A DNA stretch of 64,000 bases from Aggregatibacter aphrophilus ATCC 33389. Its GTDB lineage: Bacteria > Pseudomonadota > Gammaproteobacteria > Enterobacterales > Pasteurellaceae. The stretch's first letter is position 1. The number at the start of each line of letters is the position of its first letter. Shown here one piece after another: positions 32,286 through 42,103 of the stretch. The notes beneath the pieces are model-generated. The model saw only the letters and a list, made by a program, of their open reading frames with translations. It did not search any database and was not told where the DNA came from. Where the stretch lies: the NCBI RefSeq assembly GCF_900636915.1, contig NZ_LR134327.1, positions 682,001 to 746,000 of the forward strand, written 5' to 3'. A program made the translations under genes and the position numbers.

Positions 32286-33320
32286 CTACGAAATGATTAA
32301 ATCTTGAATATCTACCGGCCGTGTACCATTCGGTTTGGTGTCAAACGGATTCACCGCCTCAGGCGAACCGCCCTCTTCAGTCAATTCCCCCTCAATCCGT
32401 ACATTCCCTATCAATGTAATCCCTTCTTGATTGACCACAATCTCTCCCGCCGGGCCCTGCAGACGCACTTCCTCATAGCCCTCTATATTAAAATGCTTAC
32501 AAATGCTCTCCAGTAAATCCCCGGCAAGCCATTCGCCATTCTGCGCCACTTCAATCGTGGTATCTTTACCCACCTTGATAATCGTGTCCGCATGCACGTT
32601 CACTTGGTAGTTATTGCCGATATTGAGAAGATTGTCTTTTTCGATTTTGCTGATGCGGTTGCGACCAATATGGCGCATTTGGTCTCGGTTGATAGTCAGG
32701 CTTTCATCCAGACCGACAGTTTCCATGCGGTCATGTCCGATATTCACGGTTTCGTTTCGACTCACCTGCTCCGTGCGGTCATGCCCTATTTGGCTGGTTT
32801 CGTCATGGTTGACGATATGGTTATGGTCTTTCTCTGCATGCAGAAAGATTTCTTCTTGACCTTTTTCATCTTCAAAACGTAATTCATTAAAGCCGTTGCC
32901 TTTATGCGTTTTTGATTTTATCGTCATCCGCGTTTTATGTTTCGGCAGCGGATAAGGTGGTTCGGTAGTGCTGTGATAGGTACGTCCGGTGATTATCGGT
33001 TGGTCCGGGTCACCCTCTAAGAAGTTGACAATGACTTCTTGTCCGATGCGCGGCAGCATTTGACTGCCATACTGCGCACCCGCCCAACCCTGACTGACCC
33101 GCACCCAGCAAGAACTGTGTTCGTCATGACTGCCCACTCTGTCCCACGGAAACCGGATTTTCACCCGGCCCCAGTCGTCACAATAGATTTCTTCCCCTTC
33201 CGGACCTGTAACATGGGCAACTTGTGTACCACGAATAATCGGATGAGGTTTTAATGGACTGCACCAAGGCTTGTTGTGTAGAATCAGAAAAAGCGTGTTT
33301 TGATAAACTGTTACAGAATT
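32286..33320 (-). pseudogene. 5'-truncated vgrG (T6SS spike protein)
   Basis: This encodes the C-terminal half of a VgrG: the gp5-like OB fold (YCDDWGRVKIRFPWDRVG), SCWVRVSQGWAGAQYGSQ, the hexapeptide beta-helix, and a short tail ending DIQDLIIS in place of the transthyretin-like tail of the intact copy. The longest ATG frame starts at 33164. VgrG-like residues continue upstream without a start: PIIRGTQVAHVTGPEGEE, preceded by TLFLILHNKPW, which aligns without gaps to the LKLIPHTTQW region of the intact gene. An in-frame stop lies near 33372, so no full spike can be made. Bases 32383-33205 are nearly identical to 47048-47870. Confidence 0.85.
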
Positions 33321-33465
33321 GATCGCACTTTTAGAAGTGTCACTATCAGTAAGAGATGATACCTCTCAATCATGCTGATGCTAGAGGTTGTTGTTAGGAT
33401 TTAAAAATGTGTAATCTCGTAATATTTGGTGAGGTGATTATTAGTTTTTAAAAGAACAAAAAAAA

Positions 33466-33503
33466 CACCGCACTTTTAACCCGCTCAGTCTAAAAGTGCG
33501 GTG
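33466..33503. terminator. USS inverted repeat after immunity cassette 7
   Basis: CACCGCACTTTTA (33466-33478) / TAAAAGTGCGGTG (33491-33503), flanked by A- and T-runs. The rest of 33321-33465 has no gene that I can support. Confidence 0.8.
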
Positions 33504-33512
33504 GATTTTCCG

Positions 33513-34659
33513 TTATTTTGTCGGTTTCTTCGGCATGCCGGTTTTTTCGTCTAAACCCGTATCGTCGTTTAACCCAGCTTGCCATGCCAAACGGCGTACA
33601 AGAGCCTCATCTGGTTTAGCTGGCGCGTCCCCTTCAAACCAACGCTGAAAAGCAATTTTGCCATCCCATTCCGGTAATTTTGCTGGAGGCAATGGCACAA
33701 TATCATCCAAATCAGGAACTTTGGGTTGGAGATAGTCTTTTTCATAAAGGTAATCGCCGATAATTTTATAACGACGAGCTCGCTCACTATCTTCTTTAAG
33801 GTTTAATTCATCCAAATATTTATCTTCTCTTTTATTATTAAAAACTTCTGATAAAACATTACCAGAAAGTTCACTACCGTTTTTTACACCTTGATGAAAT
33901 GCTTCTAGTGCTCTCTGATATTCTTTCTAATCGAAGTCCTAACATTTCTGAAGCATCACTTAGACCTTGTTCCGAAGCGCAGGCACGTAGTTGATCAATT
34001 AGTTTTATACGCATTTCTAATGTATCATCATCATTAATCTTACCTAACATATCCGCTACAACATACTGTGCTTCCCGACTCCCCAAGTCTGCCGCTTTAC
34101 GAAGATAGGCATACTTGCCATCTTTCTCCGTACGTACACCGTAGCCTACATCCAAATAACCGTACAGATTATAATACGCAGTGGCAGGCAGTTGTTTTGC
34201 CAGTTCTTCATTAAGGTTATGTACTTCTGTTTGCGGCATATCGGAGCTAATTCGTCCACTTTTTAGTAAATACTGTAAACGAATATTTGCTTTGTAATCG
34301 CCATTCATTGCTGCAATTCGATAATAGCGTGCCAACCCATTCCATACTGCATCCCCTTTTTTACCCGTCCACATATTGTGTAAGTCATGGTAAAGCGCGT
34401 AGTTATATAGCTGTTGGGTTTCTTGTGATAATTCCGGCCTTTCTTCATGTTTGCAAACAAATTCTAAATTTGCTTGTAATTGTTCCATTTTTTCCATTTT
34501 GATTTTTCTCGCTTTGTATTCGTCAATAACTCCGGGGGAAGTCGAGTGTCCGGCACCACCTAAATCAACACCTTCAAATAAACTCATGCCTGCCCATATT
34601 GCCAGCACAATCAAGACCGTCATGATAATGACGATGATTTTAAAAATACGTGCTACCAT
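33513..34659 (-). pseudogene. Immunity cassette 7: Sel1-like membrane protein, frameshifted
   Basis: A sister of the intact gene at 34772-35926 (384 codons). It starts MVARIFKIIV and follows the family to about codon 240. At about 33921-33933 it then shifts into a dead frame (ERISESTRS). Using another frame it continues KEYQRALEAFHQGVKNG and on through 33815-33513 to GMPKKPTK. The gene is 1147 bases long, exactly 8 fewer than the 1155 of its sister, and the missing bases fall in a GAAAGAA-rich spot where the sister has RKNEYQ. So this copy is disrupted by a small deletion. Role inferred from neighbours only: a former phospholipase-D effector immunity gene. Confidence 0.8.
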
Positions 34660-34724
34660 TAGTCACTCCGGGAAATAGCAAGAAAAAAATGGAAAATATC
34701 TATTATAAAACACCCTAAAAAACC

Positions 34725-34760
34725 ACCGTACTTTTAAACCATTCAGCTCAAAAGTGCGGT
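34725..34760. terminator. USS inverted repeat (one arm mutated) after immunity cassette 6
   Basis: ACCGTACTTTT (34725-34735, one mismatch to the USS) / AAAAGTGCGGT (34750-34760), then a T-run. Confidence 0.7.
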
Positions 34761-34771
34761 TAATTTTTTAA

Positions 34772-35926
34772 TCATTTTGTTGGTTTCTTCGGCATGCCGT
34801 TTTTTTCGTCTAAACCAGTATCACCGTTTAACCCAGCCTGCCATGCCAAACGACGCACCAGGGCTTCATCAGGTTTGGGCGGGGCTTCCCCTTCATACCA
34901 ACGCTGAAAGGCGATTTTACCGTCCCATTCCGGCAATGGCGCTGGAGGCAATGGCACAATATCATCCAAATCAGGAACTTTGGGTTGGAGATAGTCTTTT
35001 TCATAAAGGTAATCACCGATAATTTTATAACGACGAGAACGTTCAGAATCTTCTGATAAATTTAGAAAATCCATATCGCCATCCTTTTGTTTGCCACTAA
35101 ATGCTTCTTCCAACCGACTTGCAGAAGAGGAACTGCCATTCTTTGTTCCTTGATGAAACACTTCCAATGCTTGTTGGTATTCGTTCTTTCTTTGAAGTCC
35201 AATACCTAACATAACTGATGCTTGACCTAATCCTTGCTCTGAAGCACAAGCCAACAATTGGTCATAGATTTTTAAACGCAACGGTCTTGTTTCTTCATCA
35301 TTAATATCAGTTAATATATCCCCAACGACATATTGTGCCTCGCGACTCCCTAAATCCGCTGCTTTACGAAGATAGGCGTACTTGCCATCTTTCTCCGTAC
35401 GTACACCATAGCCCACATCCAAATAACCATACAAATTATAATACGCAGTGGCAGGCAATTGTTTGGCCAGTTCTTCATTGAGATTATGCACTTCCGTTTG
35501 TGGCATATCGGAGCTAATGCGTCCGCTTTTCAGTAAATACTGTAAACGAATATTGGCTTTGTAATCGCCATTCATTGCTGCAATTCGATAATAACGTGCC
35601 AACCCATTCCAGACCTCATCGCCCCGCTTGCCCGTCCACATATTATGCAGGTCGTGATAAAGCGCGTAGTTATAGAGTTGTTGGGTTTCTTGTGATAATT
35701 CAGGTTTTTCTTCGTGTTTGCAAACAAATTCTAAATTTGCTTGTAATTGTTCCATTTTTTCCATTTTGATTTTTCTCGCTTTGTATTCGTCAATAACTCC
35801 GGGTGAAGTCGAGTGTCCGGTACCACCTAAATCAACACCTTTAAATAAACTCATGCCGACCCAAATCACCAAAACAATCAAGGCAATCATAGCAATAACG
35901 ATGATTTTAAAAATTCGTGCTACCAT
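34772..35926 (-). CDS. Immunity cassette 6: Sel1-like membrane-anchored putative immunity protein (type A)
   Basis: 384 residues. A membrane helix is at residues ~5-26 (IFKIIVIAMIALIVLVIWVG), followed by a charged linker (KARKIKMEKMEQLQANLEF). Sel1-like helical repeats follow: WNGLARYYRIAAMNGDYKAN, KYAYLRKAADLGSREAQYVV and CASEQGLGQASVMLGIGLQ. The conserved C-terminus runs from LQPKVPDLDDIVPLPPAPLP to GMPKKPTK. The topology places the body in the periplasm, where a T6SS lipase would act. Tandem Sel1-like immunity genes follow PldB in Pseudomonas aeruginosa; function here is inferred from that and from linkage. Its N-terminal 30 residues differ from cassettes 1-5. Confidence 0.8.
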   Translation of the reverse strand: MVARIFKIIVIAMIALIVLVIWVGMSLFKGVDLGGTGHSTSPGVIDEYKARKIKMEKMEQLQANLEFVCKHEEKPELSQETQQLYNYALYHDLHNMWTGKRGDEVWNGLARYYRIAAMNGDYKANIRLQYLLKSGRISSDMPQTEVHNLNEELAKQLPATAYYNLYGYLDVGYGVRTEKDGKYAYLRKAADLGSREAQYVVGDILTDINDEETRPLRLKIYDQLLACASEQGLGQASVMLGIGLQRKNEYQQALEVFHQGTKNGSSSSASRLEEAFSGKQKDGDMDFLNLSEDSERSRRYKIIGDYLYEKDYLQPKVPDLDDIVPLPPAPLPEWDGKIAFQRWYEGEAPPKPDEALVRRLAWQAGLNGDTGLDEKNGMPKKPTK

Positions 35927-35990
35927 GAGTCACTCCAAAAAATAGCAATACAAAAATGGAAAATATCGATGATAAAAACACCCTAAAAAA

Positions 35991-36031
35991 CCACCGCACT
36001 TTTAACCCGTTCAGCCCAAAAGTGCGGTGGA
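35991..36031. terminator. USS inverted repeat after immunity cassette 5
   Basis: CCACCGCACTTTT (35991-36003) / AAAAGTGCGGTGG (36019-36031), followed by Ts. Confidence 0.8.
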
Positions 36032-36039
36032 TTTTTCTG

Positions 36040-37200
36040 TTATTTTGTTGGTTTCTTCGGCATGCCGGTTTTTTCGTCTAAACCCGTATCGCCGTTTAAC
36101 CCTGCCTGCCATGCCAAACGGCGCACCAGCGCTTCATCCGGCTTGAGCGGAGCTTCTCCTTCAAACCAACGTTGGAACGCAATTTTGCCATCCCATGCCG
36201 GCAACGGAGCAGGTGGCAACGGTACGATGTCGTCTAGGTCGGGAACTTTGGGTTGGAGGTAGTCTTTATAGGCTAAATACTTCCAAATTATTTCATAGCG
36301 TCTGGCACGCTCAGGATCTTCTGATAAATTTAGAAAATCCATATCGCCCTCCTTTTGTTTGCCACTAAATGCTTCCTCTAATGTACTTGCAGAAAGGGAG
36401 CTTCCATTTTTTACACCTTGATGAAATGCTTCTAAGGCTTTTGCATACTCTTTATCTATTATAAAACCAATACCTAAGCTATTTGAGGCTTTACCTAGCC
36501 CTTGTTCTGATGCACAAGTACGCAGTTTTTCAATTATTTCTAACCGCATTTGCAAGGTTTCTTCATCATTAATATCTCCCAATATATCCGCCACAACATA
36601 CTGCGCTTCCCTGCTACCCAAGTCTGCTGCTTTACGTAGATAGGCGTACTTACCATCTTTCTCCGTACGTACTCCATAGCCTACATCTAAATAACCGTAC
36701 AGATTATAGTAAGCCGTTGCCGGCAGTTGTTTTGCCAGTTCTTCATTAAGGTTATGTACTTCCGTTTGCGGCATATCGGAGCTAATACGTCCGCTTTTTA
36801 ATAGGTATTGCAAACGGATATTGGCTTTGTAGTCCCCATTCATTGCGGCAATACGGTAATAACGGGCCAAGCCGTTCCATACTTCATCCCCTTTATCTCC
36901 CGTCCACATATTATGTAAATCGTGATAAAGGGCGTAGTTATATAATTGTTGAGTCGCTTCTGAGAGTGGCGGAAGTTCTTCTTTTTTACACGTAAATTCC
37001 AATGCTGCCAACTGTTCTAATTGTACCATTTGTGTTTTCCTTTGTTGTTCTTTTTCCTTTATATCGCAGCGCTCAGGGCGAGGGCCAGAAGGCCCTCCTC
37101 CCAGAAATATTGGGTTACATTCTAAATAGCGATATAAAAAGAACAGCCCAATAATGCTAGCTAACAATAAAACCAGTAAAATTTTAAAACACTTTTTCAT
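36040..37200 (-). CDS. Immunity cassette 5: chimeric Sel1-like putative immunity protein
   Basis: 386 residues. The first ~90 residues (MKKCFKILLVLLLASIIGLF, CNPIFLGGGPSGPRPERCD) match cassettes 1, 2 and 4 almost exactly. From about residue 110 onward (AAMNGDYKANIRLQYLLKSG, DVGYGVRTEKDGKYAYLRK, PDLDDIVPLPPAPLP, TGMPKKPTK) it matches the type A cassettes 6 and 7. It is therefore a natural recombinant between the two subfamilies. A membrane helix lies at residues 4-24, and Sel1-like repeats form the periplasmic body. The AGGGTG ribosome-binding site before the ATG is shared with cassettes 2 and 4. Role inferred as for the other cassettes. Confidence 0.8.
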   Translation of the reverse strand: MKKCFKILLVLLLASIIGLFFLYRYLECNPIFLGGGPSGPRPERCDIKEKEQQRKTQMVQLEQLAALEFTCKKEELPPLSEATQQLYNYALYHDLHNMWTGDKGDEVWNGLARYYRIAAMNGDYKANIRLQYLLKSGRISSDMPQTEVHNLNEELAKQLPATAYYNLYGYLDVGYGVRTEKDGKYAYLRKAADLGSREAQYVVADILGDINDEETLQMRLEIIEKLRTCASEQGLGKASNSLGIGFIIDKEYAKALEAFHQGVKNGSSLSASTLEEAFSGKQKEGDMDFLNLSEDPERARRYEIIWKYLAYKDYLQPKVPDLDDIVPLPPAPLPAWDGKIAFQRWFEGEAPLKPDEALVRRLAWQAGLNGDTGLDEKTGMPKKPTK

Positions 37201-37233
37201 TGGTCACCCTATTAGAACAACATCTCAAATAAA

Positions 37234-37261
37234 ACCGCACTTTAAACATATAAAGTGCGGT
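37234..37261. terminator. USS inverted repeat after immunity cassette 4
   Basis: ACCGCACTTTA / TAAAGTGCGGT around loop AACATA, followed by TCAATATTTTATT. The same unit recurs at 38479 and 43351. Confidence 0.8.
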
Positions 37262-37271
37262 CAATATTTTA

Positions 37272-38444
37272 TTATTTTTTTACGGATTTCGGTAAATTGG
37301 TTTCTAAATCCAGTCCATTATCCACCCGAAGTCCTGCCTGATTCGCCAGTTTCTGCATCAGTGCCTCACTCGGTTTAGGCGGGGCTTCCCCTTCATACCA
37401 ACGCTGGAAAGCGATTTTACCGTCCCATTTCGGTAATTTTGCCGGAGGCAATGGCACAATTTCGTCTAGGTCGGGGACTTTGGGTTGGAGATAGTCATAA
37501 CGTGATAAATATGAACTGATCATGTGATAACGTTTTACACGCTCATAGTCAGGAGATACATCAAGGAAATTAAGATTATCTGCTTGCACCCCGCTTTCAA
37601 AAGCATGAGAAAGCACTAATGCAGATATGGAATCACCATTTTTAACTCCTTGATGGGAAACCTTCAATGCTTCATCATATCTTTTATCAAGTCTAAGAAA
37701 AGATCCTAAATTTCCAGAGGCCTCACCAAGCCCTTGTTCTGATGCACATGCCCACAACTGTTCAACAAGATTCAAACGATACTTAAAGGCTTCTTGAGTT
37801 TCCTCACTATCTTCTATATCTGCCAGCATTTCAGCCACTGTATATTGTGCTTCTCGACTTCCTAAATCCGCTGCTTTTCTCAAATAAGCATATTTGCCGC
37901 CCTCTTCGGTACGTACTCCATAATCTTCATCCAAATAACCATATAGATTATAGTAGGCTGTCGCCGGCAATTGTTTTGCCAGTTCTTCATTGAGATTATG
38001 CACTTCCGTTTGTGGCATATCGGTGCTAATGCGCCCGGTGTTTAACAGATATTGCAACCGCACATTAGCTTTATAATCGCCATTAGCGGCAGCAATGCGA
38101 TAATAACGGGCTAACCCGTTCCATACATCATCCCCCTTATCTCCCGTCCACATATTATGCAAATCGTGATAAAGTGCGTAGTTATATAATTGTTGAGTTT
38201 CTTTTGAGAGTGGCGGAAGTTCTTCTTTTTGACACGTAAATTCCAATGCTGCCAACTGTTTTAATTGTGCCATTTGTGTTTTCCTTTGTTGTTCTTTTTC
38301 CTTTATATCGCAGCGCTCAGGGCGCGGGCCAGAAGGCCCTCCTCCCAGAAATATTGGGTTACATTCTAAATAGCGATATAAAAAGAACAGCCCAATAATG
38401 CTAGCTAACAATAAAACCAGTAAAATTTTAAAACATTTTTTCAT
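37272..38444 (-). CDS. Immunity cassette 4: Sel1-like putative immunity protein (type B, beta)
   Basis: 390 residues: membrane helix 4-24, basic linker ~45-60, conserved Sel1-like body to ~206 (LHNMWTGDKGDDVWNGLARY, GGKYAYLRKAADLGSREAQY). A variable segment spans ~207-317 (ESGVQADNLNFLDVSPDYER), and the conserved C-terminus covers 318-390 (KIAFQRWYEGEAPPKPSEAL). Its variable segment is most like broken cassette 2. In both places this type follows an alpha-type cassette and a phospholipase-D gene. No catalytic motif is seen. Immunity role inferred from position and the PldB precedent. Confidence 0.8.
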   Translation of the reverse strand: MKKCFKILLVLLLASIIGLFFLYRYLECNPIFLGGGPSGPRPERCDIKEKEQQRKTQMAQLKQLAALEFTCQKEELPPLSKETQQLYNYALYHDLHNMWTGDKGDDVWNGLARYYRIAAANGDYKANVRLQYLLNTGRISTDMPQTEVHNLNEELAKQLPATAYYNLYGYLDEDYGVRTEEGGKYAYLRKAADLGSREAQYTVAEMLADIEDSEETQEAFKYRLNLVEQLWACASEQGLGEASGNLGSFLRLDKRYDEALKVSHQGVKNGDSISALVLSHAFESGVQADNLNFLDVSPDYERVKRYHMISSYLSRYDYLQPKVPDLDEIVPLPPAKLPKWDGKIAFQRWYEGEAPPKPSEALMQKLANQAGLRVDNGLDLETNLPKSVKK

Positions 38445-38478
38445 TGGGCACCCTATTAGAACAACATCTCAAAATAAA

Positions 38479-38506
38479 ACCGCACTTTAAACATATAAAG
38501 TGCGGT
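38479..38506. terminator. USS inverted repeat after immunity cassette 3
   Basis: ACCGCACTTTA / TAAAGTGCGGT around loop AACATA, identical to the units at 37234 and 43351. Confidence 0.8.
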
Positions 38507-38516
38507 CAATATTTTA

Positions 38517-39689
38517 TTATTTTTTTACGGATTTCGGTAAATTTGTTTCTAAATCCAGTCCATTATCCACTCGAAGTCCTGCCTGATTCGCCAATTTCTG
38601 CATCAGTGCCTCACTCGGTTTAGGCGGGGCTTCCCCTTCATACCAACGCTGGAAGGCGATTTTACCGTCCCATTTCGGTAATTTTGCCGGAGGCAATGGC
38701 ACAATTTCGTCTAGGTCGGGGACTTTGGGTTGAAGATAGTCGTTATCAGTCAAGTAATTCCAAATAATGTTATAACGTTTAGAGCGCTCTTTATCTTCAG
38801 GCACATTCAAAAAATACATATCACCATCTTTATATTGACCTGAAAATCCTTTATCTAGCCTATGAGCGGAAGAATCATTGCCATTTATTACACCTTGATG
38901 TAAAACTATTAGAGCTTCTGAATATTTTTTATGAAATAGTAAACCAAGAGCTAATTCATTTGAAGCCTCGCCTAACCCTTGCTCTGATGCACAAGAATAC
39001 AAATCTTTTGCAATGGACATCCGATATTTAAAGGCTTCTTCACTCTCATTTTGATCTTCAATATCCTCTAACATTTCAGCCACTGTATATTGTGCTTCAC
39101 GACTCCCTAAATCCGCCGCTTTTCTCAAATAAGCATATTTGCCGCCCTCTTCGGTACGTACTCCATAATCTTCATCCAAATAACCATATAGATTATAGTA
39201 GGCTGTCGCCGGCAATTGTTTTGCCAATTCTTCGTTGAGATTATACACTTCCGTTTGCGGCATATCGGTGCTAATCCGCCCGGTGTTTAACAGATATTGC
39301 AACCGCACATTAGCTTTATAATCGCCATTAGCGGCGGCAATACGGTAATAACGGGCTAATCCGTTCCATACATCATCTCCCTTATCTCCCGTCCACATAT
39401 TATGTAAGTCATGGTAAAGTGCGTAGTTATATAATTGTTGAGTCTCTTCTGAGAGTGGCGGAAGTTCTTCTTTTTTACACGTAAATTCCAATGCTGCCAA
39501 CTGTTCTAATTGTGCCATTTGTGTTTTCCTTTGTTGTTCCTGTTCTTTTGCATAGCAACGTGCCGGTGGCGGATCCGAGGGACCTCCGCCAAGATGTAGC
39601 GGGTTACATTCAAAATAGCGATATAACCAAAACAAACCGATGATTGTCACTATCACTATTACCAGTAAAATTTTCAGACATTTTTTCAT
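38517..39689 (-). CDS. Immunity cassette 3: Sel1-like putative immunity protein (type B, alpha)
   Basis: 390 residues. The start ATG 39689 shares one base with the stop of the phospholipase-D gene (TAATG), implying translational coupling of effector and immunity. The N-terminus (MKKCLKILLVIVIVTIIGLF, CNPLHLGGGPSDPPPARC) has diverged from cassettes 1, 2, 4 and 5. The body is the same, and the variable segment (YRMSIAKDLYSCASEQGLGE, ELALGLLFHKKYSEAL) is close to cassette 1. As the gene directly coupled to the effector, it is the best candidate for the cognate immunity protein of the 39689-41788 toxin. Confidence 0.82.
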   Translation of the reverse strand: MKKCLKILLVIVIVTIIGLFWLYRYFECNPLHLGGGPSDPPPARCYAKEQEQQRKTQMAQLEQLAALEFTCKKEELPPLSEETQQLYNYALYHDLHNMWTGDKGDDVWNGLARYYRIAAANGDYKANVRLQYLLNTGRISTDMPQTEVYNLNEELAKQLPATAYYNLYGYLDEDYGVRTEEGGKYAYLRKAADLGSREAQYTVAEMLEDIEDQNESEEAFKYRMSIAKDLYSCASEQGLGEASNELALGLLFHKKYSEALIVLHQGVINGNDSSAHRLDKGFSGQYKDGDMYFLNVPEDKERSKRYNIIWNYLTDNDYLQPKVPDLDEIVPLPPAKLPKWDGKIAFQRWYEGEAPPKPSEALMQKLANQAGLRVDNGLDLETNLPKSVKK

Positions 39690-41788
39690 TAGTCTAACTT
39701 ACTCACTTTTGGATTCGGTCTAAAAAATTGACGTAACGGATATAATGGTTTTGATGATTTTTCTTTCTTGGCTTTGCGATTATCATCAAGCAGAACCTTC
39801 CAAACAGCAAACACTTGTTTTGCCACATTATAATCATGCATACCATCCGGATTTGCTGCGGCATTCTTCTTGGTATGCAAACTCCATAACCGTTTGCGTA
39901 AATCACGTGCGATCTCTCCTGATTCTAAAATAACCCCGAGCTCCGTATCTTTTTCCATACTACGCGTATTCAAGTTTGCTGAGCCTATTACGGTAAATAC
40001 ATCATCTATAATCGTTACCTTGGAGTGAACATACACTTCCTGCCAAGTATTATCTGCCACTAAGGTACAAATATGTGCATTTACTCCTGGTGTATCTTTC
40101 AAGTCATACCCCAAATTTTTGGTAAAATCTAGATCTGTCTCTCCATATAGAATATCACCTTGTTTTTTTCTCTGAAATTGATGCTTTTCTAGCTCTTTCT
40201 CAAGGTATTGATATTTTATCCGGGATTTAGCCTCTTTCACCTCTTTCCTATAGGCTTCAATTTGAGCGTTTATTTTTTTTAGTCGTGCTTCAGTAGTCTT
40301 ATCTAACAGGGGAATGAGCCCAGGCGTACCACGATTAGTTGAAGATATTCTATTTCTTTCTGCTTCCAATTCTTCCAATCTCACTTTTTTCGCCACATTT
40401 GGCATCACATCCTGCCTGCCTAATAATTTCAGCATATTATTGGTAGTGAACGTACCATCACCAATACCGCTATCTGATGAATTAGTGACGGCAAACCAGT
40501 GAATAGGACCATGTCTATACTTGCGCATTGTCCGCCAATGAGATAAAAATTCCTCTACCAATACCGGCCAACGAAAATACTGATTCTCAGTATAAATATA
40601 GCTCACTGTTTGTTGGATATTTTTTAAATAAACTTTCATAATATCCTTCACTCGAGGTTTATCGTAAGTACGCACTATCTGAGCCAGCAATGTAATTCCA
40701 TCCATTCCCATACTTGGATTCGGTTTAAAACTACTACGCTGAATATCTTTTCTATTTTTAGTTAAATTTTCACTCAAATCGTAGCTTCCCCGATTCTCAA
40801 AAAAATCATTACGATCCCAAGATTGACAAAAATTATAATTTAAATCCCATAACACCTGCCCTGTCACAATACTAGAAACATCTTGTAATGGCGTATTGAC
40901 ATTTTTTCCTTTATTAGCTTTTTTTAGTTCACCATAAATATGAACACTTTCATCCCAGTAGTTATCCAGCATATTATGCTCCATCACAAATCCAACTGCG
41001 CGCTCTGGATATTCGTAGTCTATCAATACCATTTTTTGGTGATGAGAAGAGGTCACCCCGAGAAGTAATTCAGCCTTCCAAGGCAAATTTCTATCAGCAT
41101 ACTTTCCACTCCCTATATCATTAAAAAGTGTTATCCGTCGGTTTTTATACTGAATCTTTTGCAAACGTTTCTTATCTTCTGAAATTTTCCACAAATAAGG
41201 ATACATTTCCTTATATTCATTTTCTAATTTATCCCTAGCCTCTTTATAATAATCATTGTCATCATGCTCATTACGACATTTTAAATGAAACTTGCCGTCT
41301 ATTGCGTTGTACCAATCAACATCATAATTCGATTGTTCCGAAGAAATCTCCTCAGTTGGATGACCATGACCAATTAGATTCTTTTTACCTAAATTTGCAG
41401 AATCTCTCTTTAATGCTTGAGCATCAAGCCACATACTCCAAACCAAAATTCTTACCTTCACTCCTTCTAAAGCCTTTTTAATAAGAAGATCACCAATACG
41501 CAAAGACTTACCGTCACGTTTAAAATACATCGAAGGCTGAAAGCCCCAAATCGCAATATCTATAGAAGACTCTGCTTTTTCTATTTTTTCATAAATTGTG
41601 GCAAATGCTTTATCCCCATTCACTAACGCCTTAAATGTAGCGGGAACAGGCTTACTGTGAGCATCTGACATATTAGGTAAAAACTCTTTTTTATCTTCGT
41701 CAGATAAAAACCAACTAAATCCTACTTTTGCTCTTAATTTATATTTTGATGCAGGAATGTGAATAAGTTTTCTTATATTTTCAGTCAT
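39689..41788 (-). CDS. Phospholipase-D-type T6SS effector (Tle5-like), copy 2
   Basis: 699 residues without a signal peptide, as expected for a VgrG-delivered toxin. Two HKD catalytic motifs are present: H250-x-K252-x4-D257 (HHQKMVLIDY, followed by AVGFVMEHNML) and H588-x-K590-x4-D595 with GSANLNTRS. Together they indicate cleavage of phospholipid head groups in target-cell membranes. The N-terminus (IPASKYKLRAKVGFSWFL) is shared with copy 1. Residues ~480-560 form a charged coiled-coil-like insert (LEELEAERNRI, LEKELEKHQFQRKK) that is the most divergent part between the copies. An AAGGAAGG ribosome-binding site lies upstream. A decayed vgrG tail precedes it, so it lacks its own intact carrier. 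Delivery via the intact vgrG at 46645 is possible. Confidence 0.88.
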   Translation of the reverse strand: MTENIRKLIHIPASKYKLRAKVGFSWFLSDEDKKEFLPNMSDAHSKPVPATFKALVNGDKAFATIYEKIEKAESSIDIAIWGFQPSMYFKRDGKSLRIGDLLIKKALEGVKVRILVWSMWLDAQALKRDSANLGKKNLIGHGHPTEEISSEQSNYDVDWYNAIDGKFHLKCRNEHDDNDYYKEARDKLENEYKEMYPYLWKISEDKKRLQKIQYKNRRITLFNDIGSGKYADRNLPWKAELLLGVTSSHHQKMVLIDYEYPERAVGFVMEHNMLDNYWDESVHIYGELKKANKGKNVNTPLQDVSSIVTGQVLWDLNYNFCQSWDRNDFFENRGSYDLSENLTKNRKDIQRSSFKPNPSMGMDGITLLAQIVRTYDKPRVKDIMKVYLKNIQQTVSYIYTENQYFRWPVLVEEFLSHWRTMRKYRHGPIHWFAVTNSSDSGIGDGTFTTNNMLKLLGRQDVMPNVAKKVRLEELEAERNRISSTNRGTPGLIPLLDKTTEARLKKINAQIEAYRKEVKEAKSRIKYQYLEKELEKHQFQRKKQGDILYGETDLDFTKNLGYDLKDTPGVNAHICTLVADNTWQEVYVHSKVTIIDDVFTVIGSANLNTRSMEKDTELGVILESGEIARDLRKRLWSLHTKKNAAANPDGMHDYNVAKQVFAVWKVLLDDNRKAKKEKSSKPLYPLRQFFRPNPKVSKLD

Positions 41789-41796
41789 ACCACTAC

Positions 41797-42005
41797 CTTC
41801 CTTAATATCAGTTTTTCAATTAATTTATATAGCTCTTCTCTTCTGCTGGCTTTTATTTTCAGCTTTTCCTTGCTCTAAATAGAAAGCATAACTCATGATG
41901 CTCACATTATTAGTCTCTTCAATAAAACGCTATCATCAGTATAGCCATAATATACACTATTAGTAGCTATAACTTCATATCTTCCTCTTTTCTTCATATG
42001 AAATT
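41797..42005 (-). pseudogene. Relic of a vgrG C-terminal (transthyretin-like) tail
   Basis: Reading the minus strand upstream of phospholipase copy 2 gives pieces in three frames that match, in order, the tail of the intact VgrG. RYEVIATNSVYYG corresponds to KYEVKFINGIHYE, SIMSYAFYLEQGK to EIMSHGFYLDPEK, and EELYKLIEKLI to AKNYAKLIGKLV. Frameshifts separate them and nothing of the main VgrG body remains. The relic sits exactly where vgrG sits relative to phospholipase copy 1. The remainder of 42006-42103 contains no gene that I can support. Confidence 0.75.
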
Positions 42006-42103
42006 AAATTATTAAAGGCAAGTAAAAAGTGAAATTTAGTATAAAGAGAAAGAGTCTGCGCAGACTGAGTTGACAAATTTTTAGTTATAAAAAGACAAAA
42101 ATT

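Noticed and set aside
32592..32882. Plus-strand frame opposite vgrG, repeated at 47257-47547
   Set aside because: It is the antisense shadow of the duplicated vgrG beta-helix and appears twice only because the vgrG segment is duplicated.
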